Part shown: positions 35,206 to 44,615 of the stretch, piece by piece
Position numbering within the stretch: the first letter of the stretch is position 1
Layout: each line of letters opens with the position of its first letter
Assembly (NCBI RefSeq): GCF_042651465.1
Contig: NZ_JBHSCZ010000002.1
Location: 496,001 to 560,000 of the forward strand
From: Ferruginibacter yonginensis
GTDB taxonomy: Bacteria > Bacteroidota > Bacteroidia > Chitinophagales > Chitinophagaceae
Direction: 5' to 3'
Length of the DNA: 64,000 nucleotides
Position numbers and translations under genes: made by a program
Notes under the pieces: model-generated
Told to the model about the DNA's origin: nothing
Seen by the model: only the letters and a program-made list of their open reading frames with translations
Database searches by the model: none

Positions 35206-37146
35206 CTATTGTAGTATGGAATTTAATACCTGTTGGTTAATAGTTACGGGGTATTTTTTTCGCAATGTGTTTACCCATTCTGTTTCAAGCACAGTTTGAT
35301 AATCGTTTATAACTAAACCCCTAGCTTCACTAAAGCTTCGTGGTTGATTACCTTCGTATAAACGAATAAAATGTGCAAACACATAAGTGCCATCCGCATT
35401 TTTAACAATATTTGAAAATGCATTAGTTGTGGGGTTACCCATGTTTTCAATACCTGGTATTTGTGCTAATTCATAGCGGCCACTATCTGCCTGTATTTGG
35501 TTGTTGCTTTCAGCTGTAATAGTGAGCCAACTTTTGCCATTTTTTAAAGCTTGTAATGCTTCAGTAGCTTTTTGTTCATTAGCACAATTAAATATAATGA
35601 TATCAGCACTTGGCTGCCATACATAAGCAGTTTTGTGTTCGTTATAGTATTGCTGCAGTTTAATACTATCGCTACCTGCTTTTGACCAAACATTACGCTC
35701 CATTACCTCAAAAAGCATATTGCCTTCTTTAAACTCTTGCAATTGGTATTTATAATCAGCGTTGTATTTTTCTAAATTATTTTGATAATAATTTACAACC
35801 GTTTGAGTGGCAAAATTGTCCCAAATATTTTTGATAGGGTCATTGATTTTTTCAGCATTTGATTTATAATCTCTTACAAATTGTAACCAAGCGGCGCCTT
35901 TTATTTGAGTACCATCTTTAAAACTGATGATATTTTTTTTGCTAATTGGCAACGCATTGGTGTTTTCAAAACTCGGGTTGGTCATTAATGTATCGGCATA
36001 CCTATACAAATCAACATCACTCACCACATTTAATTTTTTAAAACCAGTAAGTGTAGTAATTGTTTTATTGAAAATATTTTTTGCTGCTGTTACCCGTTCA
36101 TCTTGTAAAACCTGTTGTTTAATTTCAAATTGGTAAGCAACATCATTTGGGTTGCTGGGGTTATCTTTTTTGCTCAAGCGTTTTACTATGTGGTAGCCAT
36201 AAATGGTTTCAAAAGGTTGTGTAATATCATTATTGTTTTGTAAGGCAAATACATTTTTCTCAAAAACAGGGTTATACCTACCTGTTGAAAATTCTTGCAT
36301 TTCGCCGCCTGTTAAATAAGTAATGCGATCGTCACTGAAATTTTTAGCTGCTTCATCAAACGATAATCCCTTTTTTATAAGTGCATATATACTATCAGCT
36401 TTTTGGTGAATGGCAGCTTTTATTTCGGTAGTGGCATTTGGGGGGAAAGCGAATAAAATTTGAGCAGTTCGCCATTTGCCAACGTTTTGGCGCTGATCAA
36501 TTACTTTCAATACAAGTAACCCCTTCTTATTGTTGTATGGTGCCGCAGTGCCACCAACGGGTGTGTTATAAACAATATTTTCTATAGCGTAGGGTAAAGT
36601 AAAGGCTGTAACAAAGCCAGCATCTACAAAAGAAGTTGTTGTATATTTTGCTGAAATATTATTGGCAAGAGCTTCGTAATTTTTATCGCCATTTTTTAAA
36701 GCAGTATAAATTTCTTTGGCGGCATTAAACGCCTTTACGGTATCAGTAATATTATCTTTTGTGAAGGAGATAGAAAAATAAATTATATGTACATCTGTTA
36801 AACTTCGGGTGGCTGCTTCGGTTACCACTTGCTGAAGTCCCTTTTCATCATTTAAATAATTAGGTAAAATTTGTTCTTTAAAATTTTGTAAATCGTATTG
36901 TATTTGCGGCAACGTATCTAAACGTAATGCAGCTGCTTCGTTTACTTTTAATTTAAAGTTGGTAAAAAGCGTAAGGTATTCTTTTATTGAAGCGGCTTTA
37001 TCAGTAGTGCTTGGTTTGTTTTTGTTATAGGCCCTTAAAAATTCATCTTTAGTAATTTGGTTTTTACCGAAACTAAATAAAACTTGAGCAGTGGCATGGT
37101 AGCAATAGCTGCAAAAAAGTGCTACAATAAGCGTAATTTTTTTCAT
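35206..37146 (-). CDS. Periplasmic parvulin-type peptidyl-prolyl isomerase (SurA/PpiC-like)
   Basis: 646 residues with a signal peptide (ATAQ cut). Two parvulin-like domains: residues about 110-215 (DVHIIYFSISFTKDNITDT, GFVTAFTLPYAIENIVYN) and 225-325 (RTAQILFAFPPNATTE, LTGGEMQEFSTGRYNPVFE, YGYHIVKRLSKKD). The second has the more complete motif set. It would help fold outer-membrane proteins. It follows the TlpA-like gene by 20 bp and shares its transcript. Confidence 0.87.
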   Translation of the reverse strand: MKKITLIVALFCSYCYHATAQVLFSFGKNQITKDEFLRAYNKNKPSTTDKAASIKEYLTLFTNFKLKVNEAAALRLDTLPQIQYDLQNFKEQILPNYLNDEKGLQQVVTEAATRSLTDVHIIYFSISFTKDNITDTVKAFNAAKEIYTALKNGDKNYEALANNISAKYTTTSFVDAGFVTAFTLPYAIENIVYNTPVGGTAAPYNNKKGLLVLKVIDQRQNVGKWRTAQILFAFPPNATTEIKAAIHQKADSIYALIKKGLSFDEAAKNFSDDRITYLTGGEMQEFSTGRYNPVFEKNVFALQNNNDITQPFETIYGYHIVKRLSKKDNPSNPNDVAYQFEIKQQVLQDERVTAAKNIFNKTITTLTGFKKLNVVSDVDLYRYADTLMTNPSFENTNALPISKKNIISFKDGTQIKGAAWLQFVRDYKSNAEKINDPIKNIWDNFATQTVVNYYQNNLEKYNADYKYQLQEFKEGNMLFEVMERNVWSKAGSDSIKLQQYYNEHKTAYVWQPSADIIIFNCANEQKATEALQALKNGKSWLTITAESNNQIQADSGRYELAQIPGIENMGNPTTNAFSNIVKNADGTYVFAHFIRLYEGNQPRSFSEARGLVINDYQTVLETEWVNTLRKKYPVTINQQVLNSILQ

Positions 37147-37166
37147 TGTAAAACGTAAGAGGTGCT

Positions 37167-38591
37167 TTATGGCTTTTGGTTTGTTTTAAATTCTAAAAAA
37201 TCGTTGATTTGCTCCCTACTTAATTTTTTAGCTATAATTCGCTTGTCTTTATCAAGTAAATAATAAGTAGGTGTTACAATTACATCATACAATTGTTTGT
37301 AAGTAGCTCTTTGCTCTTTTTCATCTAACTCTTTAGCGGCTTTGGTTTGGTAGACGTTGATCCAATCACCAATGCGGTGTTCGTTAATGTAATTAACCCA
37401 AGTGGTTTTTAAATTATCTGTTTCACTTAAAACGGCATAAATTTTCAACCCTTTTTTTTGCCAATTGGCCCTGTAAAACGAATCAATTTTTGGAATTTCT
37501 TCTTTGCAATGCCCACAAGTTGGATCCCAAAAAACGAGTAAAGTATATGGTGCATCTATTCCGTATAAAGGTGTAGGTTTACCGGCCGTATCAACAAAAT
37601 CGAGGTTGGCTGCTTTTTCACCCACTAGGTTAGACATTAACATAAACGCCCTTCTTGTAATAGTTTCTTGCTGCTTTTCGTTGAGCCAATTGCTAATGCC
37701 CTTACTGTGGTATTTATCAAACAAGTGTACAAAAATAGCATCTTGCCCCATGTATTTGGGGTTAATGTACTCATCTGTAAACCAATTGAGTAAAAACTTA
37801 TACATTTCTTTGTTAGTACGGGCTAACAATAATTTGTAATCAATATCTTTTATAATACTGTCGTTTTGTTGCGGCATTACTTCTCTGTAATAGCTTTCTA
37901 ACTTTGGTAAAAAGAAGGGTGTTCTAATAATACGGTCATCAGTAAAACTGATACCATCCCAATAGTGAGATTTGTAGTAATAATAGTTATCGATAGAATC
38001 TTGCTTGGTAACAGGTATTTTGTCTAGCTGAGGCGATGCTTTTAAGGCAGACAATAATACCGAAAGCATTTCTTTTGGTTTTGTTTTGATGATATTTTCT
38101 CTATAATCATTCAGCTCATTGTTGTACTGAGCATATTTTTTTTCATGTAAGGTAGAGTCTGCCTTGGTAGTTGCTTGGTTGTAAGCATTTCTTTCTGCTT
38201 GTAACAGTTTGCCCTTTTGTGCTACAAAGTTTTGGTATTGCTGAAATAAAACATTGGCTGGCGAACCTGTAATTTGTGTTTTTTCAAAATTGGCTGTATC
38301 AACTTTAATTGTAATAAGCTGAGCATTGTCAATCAAAAAATCGGTTTGCATGCGCTTACCCGGAAACACCACAGCATAAATACCGGGCTGTACTTTTGTA
38401 GCACCTTTAAATACAAATGTACCTGAATTGGGTACGGCTACAGAATCTTGTATGTTGAGCTTGCTGCCCATGTAATACACCAAATAAGCAATACCCGATT
38501 TGTGTTGACTGGTAACTGTTATTTTATAACCCTGCGCTGCAATAGCATTGCTGATAAAAAGCAATAAAAAAATGTAAAATACTTTTCTCAT
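37167..38591 (-). CDS. TlpA-like thioredoxin-fold protein with DUF4369/DUF5106 region
   Basis: 474 residues. Signal peptide (SNAIAAQ), N-terminal DUF4369-like strand region (YKITVTSQHKSGIAYLVYY, FVFKGATKVQPGIYAVVFP), central DUF5106-like helices, and C-terminal thioredoxin domain with active site CGHC (359-362) and cis-proline segment TPTYYL. A periplasmic disulfide reductase or isomerase is likely. First gene of an operon with the periplasmic prolyl isomerase, both consistent with envelope protein folding. Confidence 0.87.
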   Translation of the reverse strand: MRKVFYIFLLLFISNAIAAQGYKITVTSQHKSGIAYLVYYMGSKLNIQDSVAVPNSGTFVFKGATKVQPGIYAVVFPGKRMQTDFLIDNAQLITIKVDTANFEKTQITGSPANVLFQQYQNFVAQKGKLLQAERNAYNQATTKADSTLHEKKYAQYNNELNDYRENIIKTKPKEMLSVLLSALKASPQLDKIPVTKQDSIDNYYYYKSHYWDGISFTDDRIIRTPFFLPKLESYYREVMPQQNDSIIKDIDYKLLLARTNKEMYKFLLNWFTDEYINPKYMGQDAIFVHLFDKYHSKGISNWLNEKQQETITRRAFMLMSNLVGEKAANLDFVDTAGKPTPLYGIDAPYTLLVFWDPTCGHCKEEIPKIDSFYRANWQKKGLKIYAVLSETDNLKTTWVNYINEHRIGDWINVYQTKAAKELDEKEQRATYKQLYDVIVTPTYYLLDKDKRIIAKKLSREQINDFLEFKTNQKP

Positions 38592-38761
38592 GTATCTAAA
38601 AAGGTGTTTAAATTAAGCCATGCAATTTAAATAAGATCAAAAATTAGGTTATGCTTATTTATAATAGCACGCTACAACATCTATAACAAAAGTATTTAAA
38701 ATAGCTATTCAAAGGCGTTTGAAATAACAACCGAGTTTACAAAAGGATTTTTTTAACAAAC

Positions 38762-39175
38762 TTATTTTGTGGTGACTTTTGAAGTGTACACCACGGTTTT
38801 ACCTTGCATTTGTGCAGATTTTAATTGAATCACCATTTTATTGTCACTTATTTCAATAATGGCTAATCTAAACAACTCTCCCAATTCAGCGTTACCAACA
38901 ATAATTTCGTTTTTTTGTTCATCATAGCGCCAAGTTGCAGGTTCTTCTTCAACTCCTTCGGTTACCGAAATGAGGGTATAGTCATTTTTAAAAGTGATGG
39001 TATTATCTGCTTGTCCGTTTGGAGGTATACTTTTTACCCCATCAATGGCTATGCTATCAGCTTTTCATGTAAAGCAAAAGGCTGCTTCTTTTGGTGAAAG
39101 TACATTGGTTTGTGCAAAAGATTGAACGCTGCACAATAGGAGTATTGTTAAGAATGGTAGGATTGTTTTTTTCAT
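38762..39175 (-). pseudogene. Lipocalin-like secreted protein gene interrupted by an in-frame TGA
   Basis: A 137-codon frame opens at ATG 39175 with a good signal peptide (KKTILPFLTILLLCSVQSFAQ) and ends at a TAA at 38762, but codon 37 (39065-39067) is TGA. The frame resumes at once (KADSIAIDGVKSI) and continues through WRYDEQKNEIIV and AIIEISDNKMVIQL, which look lipocalin-like. One G-to-A change would turn Trp TGG into TGA. Either recent decay, a sequencing error or readthrough; nothing suggests selenocysteine. No downstream ATG lies close enough for re-initiation of a secreted product. Confidence 0.7.
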
Positions 39176-39346
39176 AAGGTTAAATTTTATAATAAGTGGT
39201 TTGAAATACCTTTTGTAAATATATTGTATTTAGTTTTTAAACATATTATTGCTTAATCGATTACCTAAATTTATACATCATTGATATTATCTCATTAATC
39301 AGTAACATCATTTACACTCGTATCAACAATTCGTTTATTTAAGCCC

Positions 39347-39354
39347 TATTTTTG
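39347..39354 (+). promoter_or_regulatory. -7 element TATTTTTG, 4 nt before the rlmD start
   Basis: Perfect TAnnTTTG ending 4 nt before the GTG start at 39359; predicts a leaderless mRNA. Confidence 0.6.
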
Positions 39355-39358
39355 CACG

Positions 39359-40783
39359 GTGAAAAGAAAAAAACCTAGAGTTACACTCCACAACATCACC
39401 ATTACAGATTATGCAGCACAAGGCAAAGCATTGGCCCGTTATGAAGGTAAAGTAATTTTTACCGAAGGTGCCGTACCTGGCGATGTGGTTGATTTGGTGC
39501 TTACCAAAAACAAAAAAGATTTTGCAGAAGCAAGAATCACCCAAATTATACAACCTTCACCTGATAGGGTAACGCCTTTTTGCCAACACTTTGGTGTATG
39601 CGGCGGCTGTAAATGGCAAATGTTGCCCTACGAAAAACAACTGGCCTTCAAACAACAAGAAGCCACCCAAAATTTACTACGTATTGGTAAAGTAACCGAT
39701 GCTACCATATTGCCGATTGCTGGCGCAACCGATACCGAGCATTATCGCAACAAGTTGGAGTTTACCTTCAGCAACAAAAGGTACCTAACGGCCGATGAAA
39801 TAAATGATGAGGGCGTACAACCACTTCAAAATTCATTGGGCTTTCATGTGCCACGTATTTTCGATAAAACCATCAATATTTTTGAGTGTTTTTTAATGGA
39901 TGATGTGAACAATCGTATTCGCAATACTATGCGACAGATTGCATTGCAACACGAACTGCCTTTTTATGATATTAAAGAACATACGGGTTGGTTGCGTAAC
40001 CTCATCATCAGAAAATGTACCACGGGTGAATTAATGGTAAATCTTTGTATTAATTATGAAGATGAGGCGAATACCAAAATGGTGTTAGATGCGCTGTTAG
40101 CAGCTGTTCCAGAAATTACAACATTGCTATACACCATCAACCCTAAATGGAACGATAGTATTTACGACCTTACGCCCATAACTTATTTTGGTAAAGGATA
40201 TGCCATTGAAAAGCTGGGCAATTTTGAGTTCATCATCAGTCCTAAATCATTTTTTCAAACCAACACAGCGCAGGCCAATACCTTATACAGCATCACCCAA
40301 GCATTTGCACAACTTACGGGTAACGAAGTAGTGTACGATTTATACTGTGGTACAGGTAGTATAGGTATTTATGTGAGCCCCGGTGCTAAAAAAATTGTAG
40401 GGGTGGAGCTTATTGAAGATGCCATTGAAGATGCTAAGAAAAATGCTGCCCTTAACAATATTACCCATGCTCATTTTTTTGCAGGTGATGTTATCAAAAT
40501 TTGCGACGATGCCTTTTTTGAAACGCATGGCAGGCCAGATGTTGTTATTACCGACCCACCAAGGGCTGGTATGCACGAAAAATTGGTAAATAAACTATTA
40601 GAAATTGCGGCACCAGTAATCGTATATGTGAGTTGCAATACCGCTACCATGGCTCGTGATATATTGTTACTCAGCGAAAAATATGCAGTTGAAAAAGTGC
40701 AAGCGGTTGATATGTTTCCGCATACACACCATATAGAATGTGTAGCTAGGTTGGTGTTAAAAGCAACGCCAACAGCTGAGTAA
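39359..40783 (+). CDS. rlmD: 23S rRNA (uracil-C5)-methyltransferase RlmD
   Basis: 474 residues from a GTG start. N-terminal TRAM domain (VTLHNITITDYAAQGKALAR), 4Fe-4S cysteines C75, C81 and C84 (CQHFGVCGGC) with the same spacing as E. coli RlmD, SAM-binding VYDLYCGTGSIGIYV and catalytic motif PRAGM followed by VSCN. It methylates U1939 of 23S rRNA, though the sequence does not exclude the related RlmCD specificity. GTG chosen because the TRAM domain begins directly there and no earlier start exists below the promoter. Confidence 0.93.
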   Translation: MKRKKPRVTLHNITITDYAAQGKALARYEGKVIFTEGAVPGDVVDLVLTKNKKDFAEARITQIIQPSPDRVTPFCQHFGVCGGCKWQMLPYEKQLAFKQQEATQNLLRIGKVTDATILPIAGATDTEHYRNKLEFTFSNKRYLTADEINDEGVQPLQNSLGFHVPRIFDKTINIFECFLMDDVNNRIRNTMRQIALQHELPFYDIKEHTGWLRNLIIRKCTTGELMVNLCINYEDEANTKMVLDALLAAVPEITTLLYTINPKWNDSIYDLTPITYFGKGYAIEKLGNFEFIISPKSFFQTNTAQANTLYSITQAFAQLTGNEVVYDLYCGTGSIGIYVSPGAKKIVGVELIEDAIEDAKKNAALNNITHAHFFAGDVIKICDDAFFETHGRPDVVITDPPRAGMHEKLVNKLLEIAAPVIVYVSCNTATMARDILLLSEKYAVEKVQAVDMFPHTHHIECVARLVLKATPTAE

Positions 40784-40813
40784 GTTTGTGAATTATTTAT
40801 AAAGCCTTAAAGG

Positions 40814-40821
40814 TAATTTTG
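40814..40821 (+). promoter_or_regulatory. -7 element TAATTTTG of rhomboid 1
   Basis: Perfect TAnnTTTG 20 nt before the ATG at 40842. Confidence 0.5.
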
Positions 40822-40841
40822 CAGTCGTTTAATACAAGAGT

Positions 40842-41540
40842 ATGTCATACAATCAATACGGAAATAGGTTTCAAAAATCAACGCCAGCTGTTACCAATTT
40901 AATTATTGCCAATGTGGTGGTTTTTTTAGCTCAAATAATGTTTGGTGGACTTAATAATGAAAGTACTTTCAATAATTTGTTTGCGTTACACCATTATAAG
41001 TCAGATGATTTTAGGCTGTACCAAGTAATTACCCATATGTTTATGCATGGTAGTTTTATGCATATTTTGTTCAACATGTTTGGCTTGTATATGTTTGGGG
41101 CAAATATTGAAAGGGTTTTTGGTCCAAAACGATTTTTAGTTTTTTACATGGCTTGTGGCATAGGTGCTGCCGTGGTGCAATTGGCTTCTTATGCATATAC
41201 ATTTAGGCATATAGATGCTATGCCACTTTCATACGATGAACTAATACAATACCAAACCTTATTACATAATAGTGTTACGGTGGGTGCATCTGGTGCTATT
41301 ATGGGTGTATTGGCAGCTTTTGGTTACTTGTTTGCCAATACTGAAATGATGATTATACCCTTCCCTTTTCCTATAAAGGCCAAATGGGCTATTTTAGGTA
41401 TTATTGCTATTGATGTGTTTAGTGGTATTGCACCTAAAGTAGGTGATAATGTAGCCCACTTTGCCCACGTTGGTGGCGCACTCACCGGTTTTTTAATTGT
41501 ATATATTCAAAACAAAACCAACAGACGAACTTTTTATTAA
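40842..41540 (+). CDS. Rhomboid family intramembrane serine protease
   Basis: 232 residues with 6 membrane segments. Catalytic dyad Ser150 in GASG and His209 in AHVGGALTG; oxyanion-side His/Asn residues in the second helix (HMFMHGSFMHILFNMFGLYMFG region) are present. It would cleave membrane-embedded substrates, none of which are known here. The second rhomboid gene follows 72 bp later with its own -7 element. Confidence 0.93.
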   Translation: MSYNQYGNRFQKSTPAVTNLIIANVVVFLAQIMFGGLNNESTFNNLFALHHYKSDDFRLYQVITHMFMHGSFMHILFNMFGLYMFGANIERVFGPKRFLVFYMACGIGAAVVQLASYAYTFRHIDAMPLSYDELIQYQTLLHNSVTVGASGAIMGVLAAFGYLFANTEMMIIPFPFPIKAKWAILGIIAIDVFSGIAPKVGDNVAHFAHVGGALTGFLIVYIQNKTNRRTFY

Positions 41541-41591
41541 AGATGTTCAGCTGTACACAACACTACTAAAGTTTCACTGGTATTTACTTTG

Positions 41592-41599
41592 TAATTTTG
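41592..41599 (+). promoter_or_regulatory. -7 element TAATTTTG of rhomboid 2
   Basis: Perfect TAnnTTTG 13 nt before the ATG at 41613. Confidence 0.5.
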
Positions 41600-41612
41600 T
41601 AAAAAAATAGCC

Positions 41613-42566
41613 ATGGGAGAATCGGATCGTTTTCATAGAAATGAGTTTAAGCAAAGGCGAAAAAGTAGGTTTACCTTAGGTGCCGATGGCAATGCATTAA
41701 CTGCTTTATTTGCCCTTAATGTAGTGTTCTTTTTAATTTTAATGGTGTTGCAAGTAGGGTTTTATGTTGGCGAAAAAACACCTGATTTTTTTTATACAAC
41801 AGTGGTTCAATGGTTTGAATTGCCGAGCAGTTTAACCAAATTATCTGAAAGGCCATGGACGTTGTTCACCTATGTATTTACCGAGTCGGGTGCAGGTATT
41901 ATAAGAGGCATTACCAATATGATTTGGCTATGGGGCTTTGGTTACATTTTGCAACAAATGGCCGGTAACGATAAAATTATACCCGTATACATTTATGGTG
42001 GTTTTACAGGCGCTATATTTTTTATTGCAGCACATTATTTTATACCTCCAATCGCTATGTACAAAGGGGTTAATGGTATAATGGGTGCCAATGCCGGTGT
42101 AATGGCTGTTGCTATGGCTACAACAGCCATTGATCCCAACTTTCGGTTTTTTACGCAAATACGCAATGGTATACCAATTTGGGTATTAATGACGGCCTAT
42201 ATTTTAATTGATTTTGCAGGCGTAGCCAGTACCAGTGCAGCGTACAGTTTGGCTCATTTAGGTGGAGCATTAGCAGGCTTTTTATTTGTAGTGTTTTTGC
42301 GCAGGGGTAAAGATGGTAGTGTGTGGATGAATAAAGCCTATTTTAAATTTATTACCTTATTTGAACCGAAGCCAGGTAGCAACACTAACCCTAAAGATGC
42401 ATTTTTTTATAAAACCGGTGATAGAAAACCATTTACAAAAACCACCTCTGTAACTCAACAAAGGGTAGATGAAATTTTAGATAAAATCAACCAAAAAGGC
42501 TATCATTTTTTAACAGATGAAGAAAAAGCTTTTTTAAAGAAAGCAGCTGACGATGAAGCGCTTTAA
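41613..42566 (+). CDS. Rhomboid-like protein lacking the catalytic serine (candidate pseudoprotease)
   Basis: 317 residues with a rhomboid membrane core. The serine position reads MGANAGVMAV: Asn160 (codon AAT) replaces Ser150 of rhomboid 1. His215 (AHLGGALAG) and Asn102 remain, but the other conserved first-half histidines are absent. A soluble C-terminal extension of about 85 residues (from about 230) follows, ending in TDEEKAFLKKAADDEAL. Either a dead protease acting as a regulator, in the manner of iRhoms, or a recent loss of function. Directly downstream of the intact rhomboid. Confidence 0.85.
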   Translation: MGESDRFHRNEFKQRRKSRFTLGADGNALTALFALNVVFFLILMVLQVGFYVGEKTPDFFYTTVVQWFELPSSLTKLSERPWTLFTYVFTESGAGIIRGITNMIWLWGFGYILQQMAGNDKIIPVYIYGGFTGAIFFIAAHYFIPPIAMYKGVNGIMGANAGVMAVAMATTAIDPNFRFFTQIRNGIPIWVLMTAYILIDFAGVASTSAAYSLAHLGGALAGFLFVVFLRRGKDGSVWMNKAYFKFITLFEPKPGSNTNPKDAFFYKTGDRKPFTKTTSVTQQRVDEILDKINQKGYHFLTDEEKAFLKKAADDEAL

Positions 42567-42576
42567 ATAATAGTAC

Positions 42577-42613
42577 AACAAACGGCACTCCAATGAGTGC
42601 CGTTGTTGTTTTG
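42577..42613 (+). terminator. Terminator after rhomboid 2
   Basis: acggcactc (42583-42591) pairs with gagtgccgt (42596-42604), extended by caac/gttg, followed by tgttgttttg. Confidence 0.75.
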
Positions 42614-42641
42614 TGTGCATCCCCTCATGCCAAAAAATTAG

Positions 42642-43238
42642 TTATGGAGTAGTATTGGTTGTAACATTAGCCCTACCCGATTTTTTATCTGCTTTTCTAC
42701 CTAAAATATAACCACCTGCTGCACCAATTACGCCGCCAATAATAGCGCCTTTACCACCTTTGCCTATTACGGCACCTGCAACGGCACCACCAACGCCACC
42801 TATCGTAGCACCTTTAGCTGCTTCACTCCAACCTGTGGGTTTTTTAGGGGCTTCAACGGGTGTTGTTGCCGTTGTATTTCCGGTGCTTGCGGTTGTTCCT
42901 TCACCTGTATTAGCAGGTGCAGTAGTGGTAGGTTCAGCCGCTTTAGGTGTTTCCACTGGAGGCGCAGGCGTATTCACCACCACAGGTGCAGGCGCAGGCT
43001 GCTTCTCAATCACTCTAACAATTTTTGTTATTGTTTGTACCTGAGGCTTTGCCGAAGGCTGAGTAGTTGCTACTGCTGTGGTAGGTTGTGCAACATCTGT
43101 TGAGCCATTGGCTAAACGCAATGCAGCTGTATCAGTAAACACTATATTTTTATTCACCTCTAACGATGGTTCTTTTTTGCTGTTACATGCTGCCAATATT
43201 GTTGCAGCTATTGTACTCATAAGTAGTATTCTTTTCAT
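42642..43238 (-). CDS. Lipoprotein with C-terminal glycine zipper
   Basis: 198 residues. Lipobox ILAAC (Cys18), a long Pro/Ala/Thr-rich linker (45-135) and a glycine-zipper hairpin (GGVGGAVAGAVIGKGGKGAI) with GRKADKK after it. Similar zippers occur in YMGG-like and SlyB/Pcp-like lipoproteins that insert in the outer membrane. Structural role likely; not further assignable. Low-complexity linker means length may vary between strains. Confidence 0.75.
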   Translation of the reverse strand: MKRILLMSTIAATILAACNSKKEPSLEVNKNIVFTDTAALRLANGSTDVAQPTTAVATTQPSAKPQVQTITKIVRVIEKQPAPAPVVVNTPAPPVETPKAAEPTTTAPANTGEGTTASTGNTTATTPVEAPKKPTGWSEAAKGATIGGVGGAVAGAVIGKGGKGAIIGGVIGAAGGYILGRKADKKSGRANVTTNTTP

Positions 43239-43362
43239 CTTTTTTCATTTTAAAGTGATACAATTACTACCTATAAAGGCAAAATAATGCCAACCCATTC
43301 TGCCCAACATCTATTAAGAAAAATTTATGTTAATTGCTTTTAACTATCTGTATCTTTAAACT

Positions 43363-44502
43363 ATGGCAACTGGTTTTTTTCGACGATTTACAAAGCGTAT
43401 TTTTATAACAACAAATGTTGTTGTAGCATTGCTTTTTATATTAAGTTGCTATGGTACACACCTTAATAGCACTACGTTTTGGTGGGTGGGGCTTTTAAAT
43501 TTAGGAGCACTGTATCTATTACTTGTCCTCTTAGTGTTTATCATTTTTTGGTTATTTGCCAATAAAAAATACATGCTTATTGGTGTAGTGAGTATGGCCA
43601 TTTGTTATAAACCCATACATCAACTTATTAAGTTGAACATGGCTGATGATTTTGAAGTAAAAAAGCCAGCAAACAACATTCGTGTAATGAGTTGGAATGT
43701 GGAGCATTTTGATATTTTAGAACACAAAACGCACCCTGAAGTAAAAGTAAAAATGCTCGACCTCATTAACAAGTATATGCCAGATGTAGCTTGTTTTCAA
43801 GAAATGGTGGGAGGCGATGAAGACCCATCTGCCATTAATTATGTACCTACTATAGCGGCAAAACTTGGCTTTTCTCAATATTTTTATAGTTACAATAAAA
43901 AAGATGATTTTGATAACAAACACCATTTTGGCATCATCATTTTTAGTAGGTACCCTATTATTAAAACAGCTACTATTGAAAACGACCCTTTTGACTATAA
44001 CACTACTTTTCAACAAATAGACATCGTAAAAAATACCGATACCATTAGGGTGCTCAATGTGCACTTACAATCACTTAAATTTAGCAATACCAATAAGCAG
44101 TATATTGAAAACCCTACCTTACAAAGTGAGAACGATATAGAAAAATCTAAAAACATCATTTCTAAATTAAAAACCGGCTTTTTAAAAAGAAAACGCCAAA
44201 GCGATTACATAAGGGCAGCCATGGATAAAAGTCCTTACCCATTAATTGTTTGTGGCGATTTTAACGATGTGCCTAATAGCTATGCTTATAACACCATTGG
44301 TAAAAATATGTTGAATGCCTTTGTTGAAAAAGGCAGCGGCATTGGCCGAACCTTTTCTGCTATTTCACCCACATTACGTATTGATAATATTTTTGTTTCA
44401 CCCACTTTTCAAGTGCAACAATACATTCGTATTCCAAAAATAATGAGTGATCATTATCCTATAATTACAGATATTAAAATTGAACGAAACAAAGGTTTTT
44501 AA
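43363..44502 (+). CDS. Endonuclease/exonuclease/phosphatase (EEP) family membrane protein
   Basis: 379 residues. Three N-terminal membrane segments (about 10-90), then an EEP catalytic domain from about 105: MSWNVEHFD (metal Asn/Glu), CFQEM, LNVHLQSL, CGDFNDVPNS and the terminal SDHYPII with catalytic His. Substrate could be a nucleic acid, phosphoinositide-like lipid or phosphorylated sugar. It is the gene upstream of the cysS leader but on the same strand, and a separate -7 element intervenes. Confidence 0.87.
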   Translation: MATGFFRRFTKRIFITTNVVVALLFILSCYGTHLNSTTFWWVGLLNLGALYLLLVLLVFIIFWLFANKKYMLIGVVSMAICYKPIHQLIKLNMADDFEVKKPANNIRVMSWNVEHFDILEHKTHPEVKVKMLDLINKYMPDVACFQEMVGGDEDPSAINYVPTIAAKLGFSQYFYSYNKKDDFDNKHHFGIIIFSRYPIIKTATIENDPFDYNTTFQQIDIVKNTDTIRVLNVHLQSLKFSNTNKQYIENPTLQSENDIEKSKNIISKLKTGFLKRKRQSDYIRAAMDKSPYPLIVCGDFNDVPNSYAYNTIGKNMLNAFVEKGSGIGRTFSAISPTLRIDNIFVSPTFQVQQYIRIPKIMSDHYPIITDIKIERNKGF

Positions 44503-44545
44503 ACCAGCCAATTAAAAATTGTAAACATCTCAAACCAACTTTTTG

Positions 44546-44553
44546 TATTTTTG
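44546..44553 (+). promoter_or_regulatory. -7 element TATTTTTG of the cysS leader
   Basis: Perfect TAnnTTTG, 5 nt before the leader ATG at 44559. The nearest -33-like TTG (44519-44521) is 24 bp away, a little longer than usual. Predicts a leaderless or near-leaderless start. Confidence 0.6.
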
Positions 44554-44558
44554 AACAA

Positions 44559-44615
44559 ATGCTACAAAAAAAAACACATAATTGCTGCTGTTGCTGCCTT
44601 AGGGCTGCCTATTAA
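44559..44615 (+). CDS. Poly-cysteine leader peptide upstream of cysS
   Basis: 18 codons plus TAA reading MLQKKTHNCCCCCLRAAY. Codons 9-13 (44583-44597) are tgc tgc tgt tgc tgc, five cysteines in a row. It starts 5 nt after a perfect -7 element and ends 104 nt before cysS. Starvation for Cys-tRNA would stall ribosomes at that run, so a regulatory leader for cysteinyl-tRNA synthetase is the natural reading. Too short for ordinary ORF calling. Poly-cysteine leader ORFs are known in mycobacteria upstream of cysteine genes; I know of no description in Bacteroidota. Confidence 0.7.
   Translation: MLQKKTHNCCCCCLRAAY

Noticed and set aside
39065..39067. TGA as a selenocysteine codon
   Set aside because: A Sec role is not expected in a lipocalin-like protein, and no SECIS-like stem was noted; Trp to stop is simpler.
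44583..44597. The Cys codon run as a mere TGC repeat
   Set aside because: Considered seriously: it is a short trinucleotide-like run. Kept as a leader because of the start codon position, the -7 element and cysS downstream, with moderate confidence.
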